This document shows positions 18,280 through 27,206 of a stretch of 64,000 nucleotides of DNA, piece by piece (the stretch's first letter is position 1; each line of letters opens with the position of its first letter). The stretch comes from Calothrix sp. NIES-3974 (GTDB taxonomy: Bacteria > Cyanobacteriota > Cyanobacteriia > Cyanobacteriales > Nostocaceae): positions 2,170,001 through 2,234,000 of the forward strand of contig NZ_AP018254.1 of NCBI RefSeq assembly GCF_002368395.1. The letters run 5' to 3'. A program made the position numbers and the translations under genes. The notes under the pieces are model-generated. The model had not been told where the DNA came from, searched no databases, and saw only the letters and a list, made by a program, of their open reading frames with translations.

Positions 18280-18957
18280 TTAGGATGCAAGTAAATCGTA
18301 CAACCAGGAATTTACTTGGGATTTGAGGTGTTGTTGAGATTTACTTGGTCTTGAGGGGATAAGTTCGAGTGCGCGGTGGTAATCAGCGATCGCACAATTC
18401 CAATCACCCCAAAGATGGTATGTACGTCCCCGTTCCGCGAGAATATTGGCGGTTAATTGGTCAAATAATAAAGCAACTTCAAAATTATCAATAGCTTCTT
18501 CATATAATTCCAAGTCCCGGAGGGTGATTCCCCGATTAATCCAAGCACGTACATAGCTAGGGTTAATATCTAAAGCACGATCATAATCAGCGATCGCTTC
18601 CATTAATTGACCTTGAGCAGCGTAGTAGTTAGCGCGATTATTGTAAGCACTGACTAAATTCGGGTTAATTTGTAAAGCGACATTGTAATCACAAAAAGCC
18701 TTATCCGACTCACCAGACTGAAAATAGATTAAACCCCGATTATTGTAGTCAATGGCATTTTGGGGATAGTGATGGATCAGCTGACTCAGAAGAGCGATCG
18801 CCTGGGAATAATCTCCATTTTGGGCTGAATTCAAAGCAAAATGCCGTAAATTTAACAGATTGACTTTCTGATCTCCATCCAAGTCAAACTTTGCCCCGAC
18901 ATGATCCGTTACAGTCACCTGTTCGCGATTAAATTTAAAAAAGGTATCTCCGCTCAT
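18280..18957 (-). CDS. tetratricopeptide repeat protein
   Basis: 225 residues with about five TPR units from residue ~35 to ~200 (for example AIDYNNRGLIYFQSGESDKA and the following AYNNRANYYAAQGQ). It has no signal peptide and is likely a cytoplasmic scaffold. The partner is unknown. Monocistronic on the minus strand. Confidence 0.85.
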   Translation of the reverse strand: MSGDTFFKFNREQVTVTDHVGAKFDLDGDQKVNLLNLRHFALNSAQNGDYSQAIALLSQLIHHYPQNAIDYNNRGLIYFQSGESDKAFCDYNVALQINPNLVSAYNNRANYYAAQGQLMEAIADYDRALDINPSYVRAWINRGITLRDLELYEEAIDNFEVALLFDQLTANILAERGRTYHLWGDWNCAIADYHRALELIPSRPSKSQQHLKSQVNSWLYDLLAS

Positions 18958-19306
18958 TTACCCTTCCCTACAGTACTCACGATACAAACTTGAGGATTGT
19001 CATGATTTCGCGCTTCCCATCACTAAACCAGGAATAATCACGAAAAAGTCTACTGAACAATTGATACACAACCATCTGCGTTAATTCCAGAAAAACCAAA
19101 TTAAATATTAAGTCTCAAGTATAACTGTCGTTTACCCAACCATAAATTGGTAAAATTCCATTGTTGTGGACAGAATAATAGACTACAAAAGTCCCCACCC
19201 AAAGCAATGCATCTCTAGATACAAACTAGAATCCCATTAGAGGACAATTCACCATCAAAAGTGAGATTTTTAGGTTTTTTTAAGTTTTGGAGCAAGAGTT
19301 AAACCT
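18958..19306. other. intergenic region between divergent genes
   Basis: About 350 bases between the divergent TPR gene and the next plus-strand gene. No repeat, RNA or gene that I can support. Confidence 0.4.
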
Positions 19307-19777
19307 ATGGCGATCGCAACATCCTATCCCCACGCCACAGACCTAGCAACCGATGACTACGTTATATTAGGGTTAGCAACATGCTTTCTCAAAGAAGACG
19401 GAGAAATTCATCAAGTCGAAGTGATTGAACCGATTCCCTCGGCAGCACTCGCAGCTATCCTTCAAGGAATACCCACATCATACCACTTACTATACAGTAC
19501 AACTTTAGGGCAGATTGTCAACGAAAACGGCGACAACCCCCAAAAGCCATCATTATTCCCCCCCGAATCCCAACTTTGTCAGGAATTTGTCCAGCGATTA
19601 TTTGCTGCCGCACGTACCTATAAACGGGATGATTCCGCTAAAAGTATTATCCCCTTGGGGACAACCTACAGAGAATTAAAATACTCCACGGAACGCAAGC
19701 GGGTCTTGAATGAAAAACGCCGCATCGGTAAAGCAGATAATGTCAAACAACATCCCCATACCCATCAAAGGTTGTAG
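19307..19777 (+). CDS. conserved hypothetical protein
   Basis: 156 residues without signal peptide or membrane helix. A conserved-looking N-terminal domain (DDYVILGLATCFLKEDGE and EVIEPIPSAALAAILQGIPTS) is followed by a basic C-terminal tail rich in Arg, Lys and His. I do not recognise the family; codon use and HIP1 content resemble the core genes around it. Start ATG follows GAGCAAGAG. Confidence 0.7.
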   Translation: MAIATSYPHATDLATDDYVILGLATCFLKEDGEIHQVEVIEPIPSAALAAILQGIPTSYHLLYSTTLGQIVNENGDNPQKPSLFPPESQLCQEFVQRLFAAARTYKRDDSAKSIIPLGTTYRELKYSTERKRVLNEKRRIGKADNVKQHPHTHQRL

Positions 19778-19818
19778 ATTTGGGATTTGGGATTGATAGG
19801 CGACGGGAACCGCAAAAC

Positions 19819-20346
19819 CTAATTAGTAGACATTACTTGTTCTTCATCCTGCTTTTTTGCTTCCAAATCCTGACCTTGCACTGTTAATACAGAACAAGGT
19901 GCATGATGGACAACGTAATTACTAACACTACCTAACAAAATTTCACTAATCCCACTACGTCCCCGTCGTCCCATGACAATTAGGTCAATATCGTTGTGTT
20001 TAGCAAAATTACAAATCATCTGACCGGGATTACCGATAACCAAACGGGATTCCACTTCTAAACCCGCATTTTCGACTTGGCTGCGAAATTTTTCGAGTAG
20101 TTCCAAGCCTTCCGCCTTCAGCGTTTCCCAGTGTTCCATGTAATATTCAATACTATCCGAGTGCATGGTCGGGTGGAAGCCGTGAACACCAATATAACCA
20201 GGATTAGGGTAACGGGAATCAAAGGGTGAAGCCACATTCAGCAAGAAAATTTTAGCAGAGGCTAATTTTGCCAGAGCGATCGCCCGATCAACAATTATTT
20301 CCCCATGTTCCCTATTATCAATTGCTACTAAAATTTTGCTAAACAT
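19819..20346 (-). CDS. universal stress protein
   Basis: 175 residues from the internal ATG at 20346 (MFSKILVAIDN). This start matches the usual UspA N-terminus; the longer frame to 20415 adds 23 basic residues with no homology. The ATP-binding motif G-x2-G-x9-G-S is present as GRRGRSGISEILLGS near the C-terminus. A cytoplasmic stress protein, monocistronic. Confidence 0.88.
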   Translation of the reverse strand: MFSKILVAIDNREHGEIIVDRAIALAKLASAKIFLLNVASPFDSRYPNPGYIGVHGFHPTMHSDSIEYYMEHWETLKAEGLELLEKFRSQVENAGLEVESRLVIGNPGQMICNFAKHNDIDLIVMGRRGRSGISEILLGSVSNYVVHHAPCSVLTVQGQDLEAKKQDEEQVMSTN

Positions 20347-20674
20347 ATAACCTCTTATTCGTAATTGAATTAAACTAGGTAGCCGCCTTGTATAGTCAGC
20401 TTTTCGGCTATACACCTACTCATAACTCAAAAATATGAGGAAAATGTGAGGAATACCCTTTCAATCAACCAGAGAGTAGCAAGTAGGGTTTGTAGTAGTG
20501 GCTTTAGCCCCGAAAAAACTTCAATTTAGGGTAATCGGAGAGGGTTAGGGTGGGGTTAAAACCTCGCAAATAACCACCTATCCCCACAATTTCCCCTAAC
20601 TTCCGTACTAATCGCGGGATATAATAACCCGCAACTTGGGCTATTACGAATTACAAATTACGAATTATTTCAAC
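20347..20674. other. intergenic region
   Basis: No gene. Contains short GATTACGAATT-type repeats near 20640-20670. Nothing else supportable. Confidence 0.4.
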
Positions 20675-21085
20675 CTACTTACGCGGTGTAGGGAAATCAC
20701 TGAAATCACCAGATATTTTAAATTGACCTGTAATAAAAAAAGTCGCAGTTTCTACTTCCTGAAACTTTCCAGCTTGGGAAATACGCACGTTTCCAGTTAA
20801 CACCACCTTTTGTTCTCCTTGATAATATTCAGCTTTATCCGCTGTGGCAGTAATATTTTCGGTCTTGTAATTAAACTCAACATTCCCTCGCCAAGTCATG
20901 ATATTCTCAACTAGGGGTGAGGGTAATTCTGGGGCTTTGAGGAGTGAGGTTTGTGGTTCAGATATCCCTTCCTCTTGTTGTTGGGCTGTGACACTATGGA
21001 TTGTCGCAAAAAGTATCACAAATGTAGTTAAGACTGCGGGTAATAAGTAAGATAGATGCAACCGACGTAGGAAAGAAAAGCTCAT
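20675..21085 (-). CDS. LptA/OstA-like periplasmic protein
   Basis: 136 residues with a signal peptide (about 1-34, ending VTA) and a small beta-jellyroll typical of the LptA/OstA-N domain (ITATADKAEYYQGEQKVVLTGNVRI). In cyanobacteria such proteins carry lipopolysaccharide across the periplasm to the outer membrane. Other Lpt genes are not adjacent. Confidence 0.82.
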   Translation of the reverse strand: MSFSFLRRLHLSYLLPAVLTTFVILFATIHSVTAQQQEEGISEPQTSLLKAPELPSPLVENIMTWRGNVEFNYKTENITATADKAEYYQGEQKVVLTGNVRISQAGKFQEVETATFFITGQFKISGDFSDFPTPRK

Positions 21086-21845
21086 TGTTAGTGCCTCACA
21101 ACCTGAATTTAGACAAGTTAATTTGTCAAAATTAAACTAATTATTCCTGCAATATCTTGGCACGGGTTTGAGAATATAGCCACTTTTTTATTTTTAATTA
21201 GTATCTGATATGTTTTTGTTTTTTTTGGGTAACATTATCTACTTGGGATATATAGGGGTAGGTAATAAAATGAGAGACGTAACATACTATATCTGTACTG
21301 GTGAGTAATAGAAAAAACCACTTTCATCTCAAACAGAACCCATGCAAGGACAAGGTAAACACCGTCATTGCACTTCTTCCCGTAGTGGAGCGATCGCAGG
21401 GTCGTGAGGTAGACGCGCAGTGGCTGCTTCCAAAGTAGCAATCCCAAACACTTGATTTCTCGTCACAAGTGCGTAAGTCCGATCAAACAAAAGGGAAACT
21501 GCACCCATCTACAAAATGGCTATCCCAACAGATGGATGGGAAAATCAGTCCGGATTCCGATATGATAAATCCAAAATCTCAAATCCCTTTGGGAAAGTTT
21601 GGTGGAAGCACAAAGTTGAGCTACTGCGTTTCCGGGGTTCTCCGGGTTAGAGCAAGTGGAGTAACTGTGTCGGTTTTTTGCCAAACTTTGTCAGCAGAAT
21701 AAATCTCCCACCAGCTTTCCACAATATCCAAAATCCCTGAAAGAATGGCATAATCACGAGTGTATAGCTCAGGTCTTTTGAGCAAGTTGAGATTTCGCTT
21801 AAATCTAAAATCAAAAGTTATTTTATCAAGTTACTAGCCTATTTT
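21086..21845. other. intergenic region with truncated MITE-like element
   Basis: No gene. The right half of a MITE-like element (21398-21480) shares GGTAGACGCGCAG and AGTGCGTAAGTCC with a full copy at 57704-57827. Confidence 0.5.
21398..21480. repeat. MITE-like element (GGACTTAC family), partial copy
   Basis: Shares GGTAGACGCGCAG, a GTAGCAAT block and the terminal AGTGCGTAAGTCC with 57704-57827. The left end could not be found. Confidence 0.6.
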
Positions 21846-24308
21846 ATGGAGCGTACAATTAATCTTAGTTCCTCCCATCAAGGGTTATCACTTCAGGAAG
21901 TGGTAGCGCGACGGGCTGCTGGACAAGGGAATAACACTAAATTAGAGACAAGCCGCTCCTATTGGCAAATTTTTCGGGAAAATATTTTTACATTTATTAA
22001 TATTGTCTTTTTTGCCATTAGCTTGGTAATGCTGTTGTTACAGCGTTATACAGATGCGTTTTTGGTGGTGGCAATTATTGGTACTGGGATTGTGATTTCC
22101 GTGATTCAGGAAATTTGGGCAAAGCGGAAGTTAGATGAAATTGCTTTATTAAATCGTCCCCAGGCGACTGTGATTCGTGAAGGAAAAGTCTATGATATTG
22201 AACCAGGGGAGATTGTATTGGGGGATGTGCTGCTAGTCCAAGCTGGGGATCAAATATTGGTGGATGGGGTGTTGGTGGGTGATGGTCGGATTGATGTGGA
22301 TGAGTCGCTGTTGACGGGTGAGTCGGATTTAATCGCGAAAACATCTGGGGAAAGGGTTTATTCGGGAAGTACTTGCGTAGCTGGAAATGCACTGTATGAA
22401 GCGCAAAAAGTCGGTGCGGATACGGTGGCTTATCGGTTAATGACGGGTGCGAGGGCATTTCGTCAAGTATATACACCCCTGCAACAAGAGATTAACTTGG
22501 TGATTCGGGTTTTGTTTTTGTTGGCTTGTTATTTGTGGATTTTGGTGGGTATTAGTTTTTTAAGCAAATCCTATTCCCTGTCGGATATTGTACAACATGC
22601 GGCGGTAGTGGCTGGATTGGTACCGAGTGGGTTGTTGATTGCGATTACATTGGCCTACGGAACTGGGGCGGTGGGGATGTTGGGACAAAATGTGTTAATT
22701 CAACAAGCCAATGCGGTGGAATCCCTGAGTAATGTGGATGTGTTGTGTTTGGATAAAACAGGGACTTTAACCGCCAATCACATGCAGTTAGAGTCTGTTT
22801 TGCCCTTGGGGATAGATGAGGGCAGTTTGTGGCGGAAATTGGGGGATTATGTGGCAAATATTACTGCCCATAATCGGACAACGGATGCGATCGCAGTTGT
22901 CAAAACTGGTAATCAGCGAGAGGTGAAGCAGGAGGTTTTATTTACATCGGCTCGGAAATGGAGTGCGATCGCCTTTGCGGATGGGGATGATCGGGGGGTA
23001 TATGTGTTGGGTGCGCCGGAAATTTTAGCCCGTTCTCTGTCCTTATCGGAGGATGTATCTGGGAAGATTAGTGAGGCGACTCGTCAAGGGTTACGGGTGC
23101 TATTGTTTGCCTGGAATCCCGATTTAGGTGTGTTGAGCTATGAAGATAATCCGCCTTTGCCACCGACTTTAACACCTTTGGGGGTAATTATCTTTAGCGA
23201 TCAATTACGAGATAACGTTCAAGATACGATTGATCAGTTTATTCAGGCAGGGATTAAAATCAAGATTATTTCTGGAGATAATCCGGAAACCGTAGCTGCG
23301 ATCGCTCGTCAAGCTGGTTTGAATCAGGAAATGCGGGTCATTTCTGGTTTGGAATTGGCTTCGATGGATGCAGTTCAATTTGCAGCTGCGGCTGATGCTG
23401 GGGGGATTTTTGGGAGAATCACGCCGGAACAAAAGGCCAATTTAATTAAAGCCCTGCGCCAAGCTGGTAATTATGTGGCGATGATTGGGGACGGTGTGAA
23501 TGATATTTTGTCCCTCAAACAGGCTAACTTGGCGATCGCAATGGAAAGCGGTTCCAAAGCCACCAGGGCTGTGGCTGATATTATTTTACTCAAGGATTCC
23601 TTTGGTGCCCTACCCCATGCCTTTTTAGAAGGACAACGGATTCGCAACGGTATTCGTGATTCCTTGGCTTTATTTATTGTTCGCGTCTTTTGTGTCGCCC
23701 TCTTAATTTTTTCTATTGGGATGGTGACGGATAGTTTTCCCCTCGTCAACAAGCATAGCGCCCTCCTCGCCATGTTTGGAGTCGGATTACCCACAGCAGT
23801 TTTTCCCATTTGGGCTCGTCCTGGACGCTTTCGTCAAAAGCGCAACATGGTGCGATCGCTCTTACATTTTACGATTCCCGCCACCATCAGCATGACCCTC
23901 GTGGCTTTAATTGTATACTTACTGTACTTAGTCCGGGCAATTATCGATTTACCTGTTGGGGCTGAATTTAGTCAAATGGATTATCGCCTCCCCCGTACTG
24001 CCCTATTAACAGTACTAGTTATGTGTCATTTACTACTGTTACCATTCTTGAAACCACCCACTAAATTATGGGTAGGAGGAGAGCCAATCAGTGGTGACTG
24101 GCGTTATACAATTGCTGCCTTGGCCTTATTTTTTGTATTTTTAGCAACTTTAACTATCCCGGAAACCCAAAAATTCTTTGAATTAGCCCCCCTTAATACC
24201 TTTGACCTGATATTTTTAATCGCCATCGCTATTGAATGGTGCTTTATCCAAAGAGCAATCTGGCGATCGCGTTTTCTGGATAAATTCCTGGGTGTGGATT
24301 TAAGTTAA
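21846..24308 (+). CDS. P-type cation-transporting ATPase
   Basis: 820 residues with the P-ATPase order: helices, actuator domain with TGES, helices, phosphorylated Asp303 in DKTGTLT, then a hinge GDGVND. The membrane ion-site motif reads VPSGL instead of the usual PEGL, and the chain is shorter in the C-terminal half than Ca2+ or Na+/K+ pumps. The closest shape I recall is the CtpE-like HAD-IC group, some of which move Ca2+. The ion is not determined. Monocistronic. Confidence 0.88.
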   Translation: MERTINLSSSHQGLSLQEVVARRAAGQGNNTKLETSRSYWQIFRENIFTFINIVFFAISLVMLLLQRYTDAFLVVAIIGTGIVISVIQEIWAKRKLDEIALLNRPQATVIREGKVYDIEPGEIVLGDVLLVQAGDQILVDGVLVGDGRIDVDESLLTGESDLIAKTSGERVYSGSTCVAGNALYEAQKVGADTVAYRLMTGARAFRQVYTPLQQEINLVIRVLFLLACYLWILVGISFLSKSYSLSDIVQHAAVVAGLVPSGLLIAITLAYGTGAVGMLGQNVLIQQANAVESLSNVDVLCLDKTGTLTANHMQLESVLPLGIDEGSLWRKLGDYVANITAHNRTTDAIAVVKTGNQREVKQEVLFTSARKWSAIAFADGDDRGVYVLGAPEILARSLSLSEDVSGKISEATRQGLRVLLFAWNPDLGVLSYEDNPPLPPTLTPLGVIIFSDQLRDNVQDTIDQFIQAGIKIKIISGDNPETVAAIARQAGLNQEMRVISGLELASMDAVQFAAAADAGGIFGRITPEQKANLIKALRQAGNYVAMIGDGVNDILSLKQANLAIAMESGSKATRAVADIILLKDSFGALPHAFLEGQRIRNGIRDSLALFIVRVFCVALLIFSIGMVTDSFPLVNKHSALLAMFGVGLPTAVFPIWARPGRFRQKRNMVRSLLHFTIPATISMTLVALIVYLLYLVRAIIDLPVGAEFSQMDYRLPRTALLTVLVMCHLLLLPFLKPPTKLWVGGEPISGDWRYTIAALALFFVFLATLTIPETQKFFELAPLNTFDLIFLIAIAIEWCFIQRAIWRSRFLDKFLGVDLS

Positions 24309-24321
24309 TAAAGTATAATAA

Positions 24322-24654
24322 TTAACATCTTTGGTCAAATCGCGTGTAAAAACCACCATACTTAATCCAGTATTGCTTAAGGGTATGATGGGGAGTATGC
24401 AAACTTGCTTTAGCCTGATACAAAATTACTTGACGATGATCCCCCATCCAGATTTTATTAATTGGTTCAACAGAAATAACCGTCCCCCCCAGAGATTCCA
24501 CACATTCAGAAAAACGTTCAATCGTTGTATATTCAACAGTTTCTAAAATAAAGAAATGACCAGAACAAATTAGATGGCGACTACGGATCCAACATCGCAT
24601 CTTTTTTTCAGCCTGTGGCGGCAACATTTTATTTTTACTTAATTCTAACTGCAT
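24322..24654 (-). CDS. cpeR: phycoerythrin operon activator CpeR
   Basis: 110 residues (101 if the internal Met at 24627, MLPPQAEKKM, is used). The sequence resembles CpeR of Fremyella: WIRSRHLICSGHFFI, then ERFSECVESLGGT and VEPINKIWMGDHRQV. CpeR is a green-light-induced activator needed for cpeBA transcription. It starts 4 bases after the cpeT stop, as in the known cpeCDESTR order. That order plus the sequence makes the call good, though no search was run. Confidence 0.78.
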   Translation of the reverse strand: MQLELSKNKMLPPQAEKKMRCWIRSRHLICSGHFFILETVEYTTIERFSECVESLGGTVISVEPINKIWMGDHRQVILYQAKASLHTPHHTLKQYWIKYGGFYTRFDQRC

Positions 24655-24657
24655 TGA

Positions 24658-25287
24658 TTAACTTAATTCGCCCAGCTTCGGAACTTCATCGGCAAAACTT
24701 TCTCGTTTTTGAAATTTCAAAGCACCATTTTGCGACCCCCAAACCTGTTGATGGGTTTCTATGTCCATACCCCGATCTAGACTAATCCAGGTATTTTCTG
24801 TTAGCTCCACTTCACTAACCAGATAGGTTTGTTGACCGTTCCGACAAATCAAACAGTTGTTCCCTGGTTCCACACTTCCTTTAAATATATTACCATCACG
24901 TTTAAATACCATTGAACAGTGATAACGGCGTTCTAGAACATCATGGGTAATTGTCCCCATAATACTTAATTCCCTTGCGGCTCCGGCAAATCGAATCGGG
25001 TCTTTTAAACTATAGTTTTCAATATAAATATAATTACCACAGTCAATTAATTGGTGGACTCCTTGGCGATAGGGTGTCCACAGGTCATAATCATATACTT
25101 GCTCGGAATAAAAACCGATTCCGGGGAAAAAACCACGGGGTAAGGGACGAAAAAATATATGGATATGGGCAAATTTTTGTGGTTCAGCAGCAGCTTGTTG
25201 ATAGTTACTAAAATCTCCTGCCATCCACTTTGCCAAGGTGATTAAATCGCTTGTTTCTGTAATCTCTTTACTGTGAAAATTGGCCAT
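24658..25287 (-). CDS. cpeT: phycobiliprotein lyase, CpcT/CpeT family
   Basis: 209 residues. The family N-terminus is clear (ITLAKWMAGDFSNYQQ), followed by conserved aromatic and Cys-containing blocks (RRYHCSMVFKRDG). These lyases attach bilin to a Cys of the beta subunit of phycoerythrin or phycocyanin. Placement between cpeS-type and cpeR-type genes favours CpeT over CpcT. The next gene upstream (cpeS) is 118 bases away. Confidence 0.85.
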   Translation of the reverse strand: MANFHSKEITETSDLITLAKWMAGDFSNYQQAAAEPQKFAHIHIFFRPLPRGFFPGIGFYSEQVYDYDLWTPYRQGVHQLIDCGNYIYIENYSLKDPIRFAGAARELSIMGTITHDVLERRYHCSMVFKRDGNIFKGSVEPGNNCLICRNGQQTYLVSEVELTENTWISLDRGMDIETHQQVWGSQNGALKFQKRESFADEVPKLGELS

Positions 25288-25405
25288 TGTAATTTGAGAT
25301 TTTAGATTTTGCTGAAAGTTGACGGTTAACTGTGAACGGTTAACCGAAACCCGAAATCAACACATTTTTATTATTACTGTAACCCGTTTCGTTAACAATT
25401 AAAGT

Positions 25406-25936
25406 TCAATTACCGGAAAGAGAACGAATTTCCGATGCAAAAGAGGCTGTTGTCACACCTTTGCCATCACTAGTTTTAATTGTCGCGACGCGAAATCTTA
25501 AATTCGGAGTCACAAACCAAATTCTTTCTTCAGCAGCTGCACGATCATAATTGGTTTTCAATACAAATGTCCCATCTTCTGTGATTTGATATTCACCGAT
25601 AGCCGCGATCGCTTCTGCATATCCTTGTTCCCGCAGTAGTTTTCCCCGTGTTGGTTGATTGGGGTCGGGAACAGGAACTAGTACGGTATTTCCACTAACC
25701 GTTGATTCATCCCAGTCCGATTCCCCTTCCCATTCCATCCGGAAAGGATGAATAATTGACTGGGGATCAACAGCGTAGGTTTGACAAACCGCAATCACCG
25801 CAGGGTCTGATGGCTCTAGTGGAGTAATATTTATGGTGGAGACGATTTGCTCAAAATGGGCAAAAGCCAGATGATGACCACTTCGTTGCGATCGCCATTT
25901 CCCATAGGACATTTGAAAAAATTCGGTAACTTGCAT
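25406..25936 (-). CDS. cpeS: phycobiliprotein lyase, CpcS/CpeS family
   Basis: 176 residues. Family features are VTEFFQMSYGKWRSQRSGHH at the N-terminus and RGKLLREQGYAEA, then EERIWFVTPNLRFR near the C-terminus. These lipocalin-like lyases attach phycocyanobilin or phycoerythrobilin at Cys82-equivalent positions. First gene of a likely cpeSTR unit; the usual upstream linker genes cpeC, cpeD and cpeE are not here. Confidence 0.87.
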   Translation of the reverse strand: MQVTEFFQMSYGKWRSQRSGHHLAFAHFEQIVSTINITPLEPSDPAVIAVCQTYAVDPQSIIHPFRMEWEGESDWDESTVSGNTVLVPVPDPNQPTRGKLLREQGYAEAIAAIGEYQITEDGTFVLKTNYDRAAAEERIWFVTPNLRFRVATIKTSDGKGVTTASFASEIRSLSGN

Positions 25937-26426
25937 TACAAATTGCCCAGGTCAAGGTAGTTTATGATTAGTAGGTGGGGTGAGGATATTCAACTCAAAA
26001 GGATGAGAATCTGGGTTTCCTGAATTACCCAAATGCCTTTAGGCTAGGCTCTATAACTATAGGCACAGGTTCCCTTTACTTAGTGTACAGCTAACTGCTC
26101 CCCCAATCAAAACATAGTGGGAGTGTGAGAACCTCTACTCTTTAGAGAGGGGATTTAGCTTGCTTCCCTGTAGGGGTGACACGACTCAACGGGTTAAAAC
26201 CTGTTGTTTTAACCCGGAACTTGTAGCAAGTTTTACTTACGATGCTAGTGAAAAACCCATAACAAAAAGCATCATCAATTGACCAAAGGTAGCCCTACAG
26301 CCAAGCAATTGCTCGAGGAGCCAAGTCGCGTGGGCGGGTTTCACGACCTGAGAGGTGAGAAACCCAGGTTAAAAAGTTAACCGTCAACACTCAACACTCA
26401 ACAAACATAAAAAGTATAAATCCGAT
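25937..26426. other. structured intergenic region upstream of cpeS
   Basis: 490 bases without a gene, at the 5' side of the cpeSTR unit. It contains an 11-bp perfect hairpin (26190-26200 with 26206-26216) and a nested hairpin built on GGGTTT (26336-26341) and AAACCC (26360-26365). On the minus strand the GAAACCCGCCCACGCGACT stretch resembles a dispersed repeat I recall from other filamentous cyanobacteria. Whether any of it is transcribed or regulatory is not known. Confidence 0.55.
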
Positions 26427-26849
26427 TCAGCGTTTGTGTTTTGACTTCTTTTCCCGGCGATTTGATTTATTTGCCTTCACACTTGGTTTATAACCTCGAT
26501 GAACTTTTTCTGGTGGCTGTTCATCGACGCTTTTCTGGTGGATTTTGCTAGCTGTAACGGGAGTTTGTGCTAGTTCGCTAATATTGATGTTTGCAGGTGT
26601 CACTGTAGCTTGATGCGGATGGGAATTGGCTATGGGGTCTAACTCTAATTCTGACATGGCTGCAACCCGGATCACCTTTCCTCCTTGACGTTGAATCCGT
26701 TGCAGTGTTTGCCCTAGGCGATTATGACTGACTTTGAGAGTGTGGTGACTACTATGACCTTGTTGGGAACCCATGATTACTTCCAGCCATAACGTCCGAT
26801 TTTCGTAATCACTCAGGTTTGTTGAATTCACTGTTGCAAAACCATACAT
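26427..26849 (-). CDS. orphan CpcD-like / PetH N-terminal-domain-like protein
   Basis: 140 residues from ATG 26849 (MYGFATVNSTNL); a longer frame to 26954 adds 35 unrelated residues. The start and the block TLKVSHNRLGQTLQRIQRQGGKVIRV match the CpcD-type domain by which cyanobacterial ferredoxin-NADP reductase (PetH) binds the phycobilisome, but the FAD and NADP domains are absent. The last ~30 residues are strongly basic (Lys/Arg/His). It may be a small phycobilisome linker or adaptor. It lies upstream of cpeS on the same strand, 490 bases away. Confidence 0.75.
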   Translation of the reverse strand: MYGFATVNSTNLSDYENRTLWLEVIMGSQQGHSSHHTLKVSHNRLGQTLQRIQRQGGKVIRVAAMSELELDPIANSHPHQATVTPANINISELAQTPVTASKIHQKSVDEQPPEKVHRGYKPSVKANKSNRREKKSKHKR

Positions 26850-27206
26850 AGCGATTGACTCCCAGATAAAAGCGAAATAAAAATTATGGACGAGATGATA
26901 AATTGATGGATACTCTAAATTACAGGCAACTAAATTCTGTCCAGTCACCTGCAAAATTCATCCATATTCGTCCATAAAACTGCCATCAGGCATTCAAAGA
27001 TTTTTTTATTGTTATGCCCGTCTGAGGTTAAATAAAGTTATTTACACATTTTTTAAATTATTGGGTATCGGGGATATCAGGCTATCAAAATATTGACACT
27101 CCCCAGCGAAGTGCCAATAATCACCACACCTTTAGGTCGGTGAGTATGTCAAACTTCGTTAACCGTTGACGGTTAACGGTTAACCGTCAACATTCAATCT
27201 CCATAT
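26850..27206. other. intergenic region between chlP and the PetH-N-like gene
   Basis: No gene. GTTAACGGTTAACCGTCAAC-type strings near 27155-27190 form short inverted repeats that recur near 25320 and 26375. Confidence 0.5.

Noticed and set aside
21469-21702. 77-residue plus-strand frame
   Set aside because: Begins inside a MITE-like end and shows no protein features.
25937-26426. tmRNA, RNase P RNA or tRNA in the structured region
   Set aside because: The characteristic sequences of these RNAs (tag frame, conserved P4 strings, T-loop) are absent.
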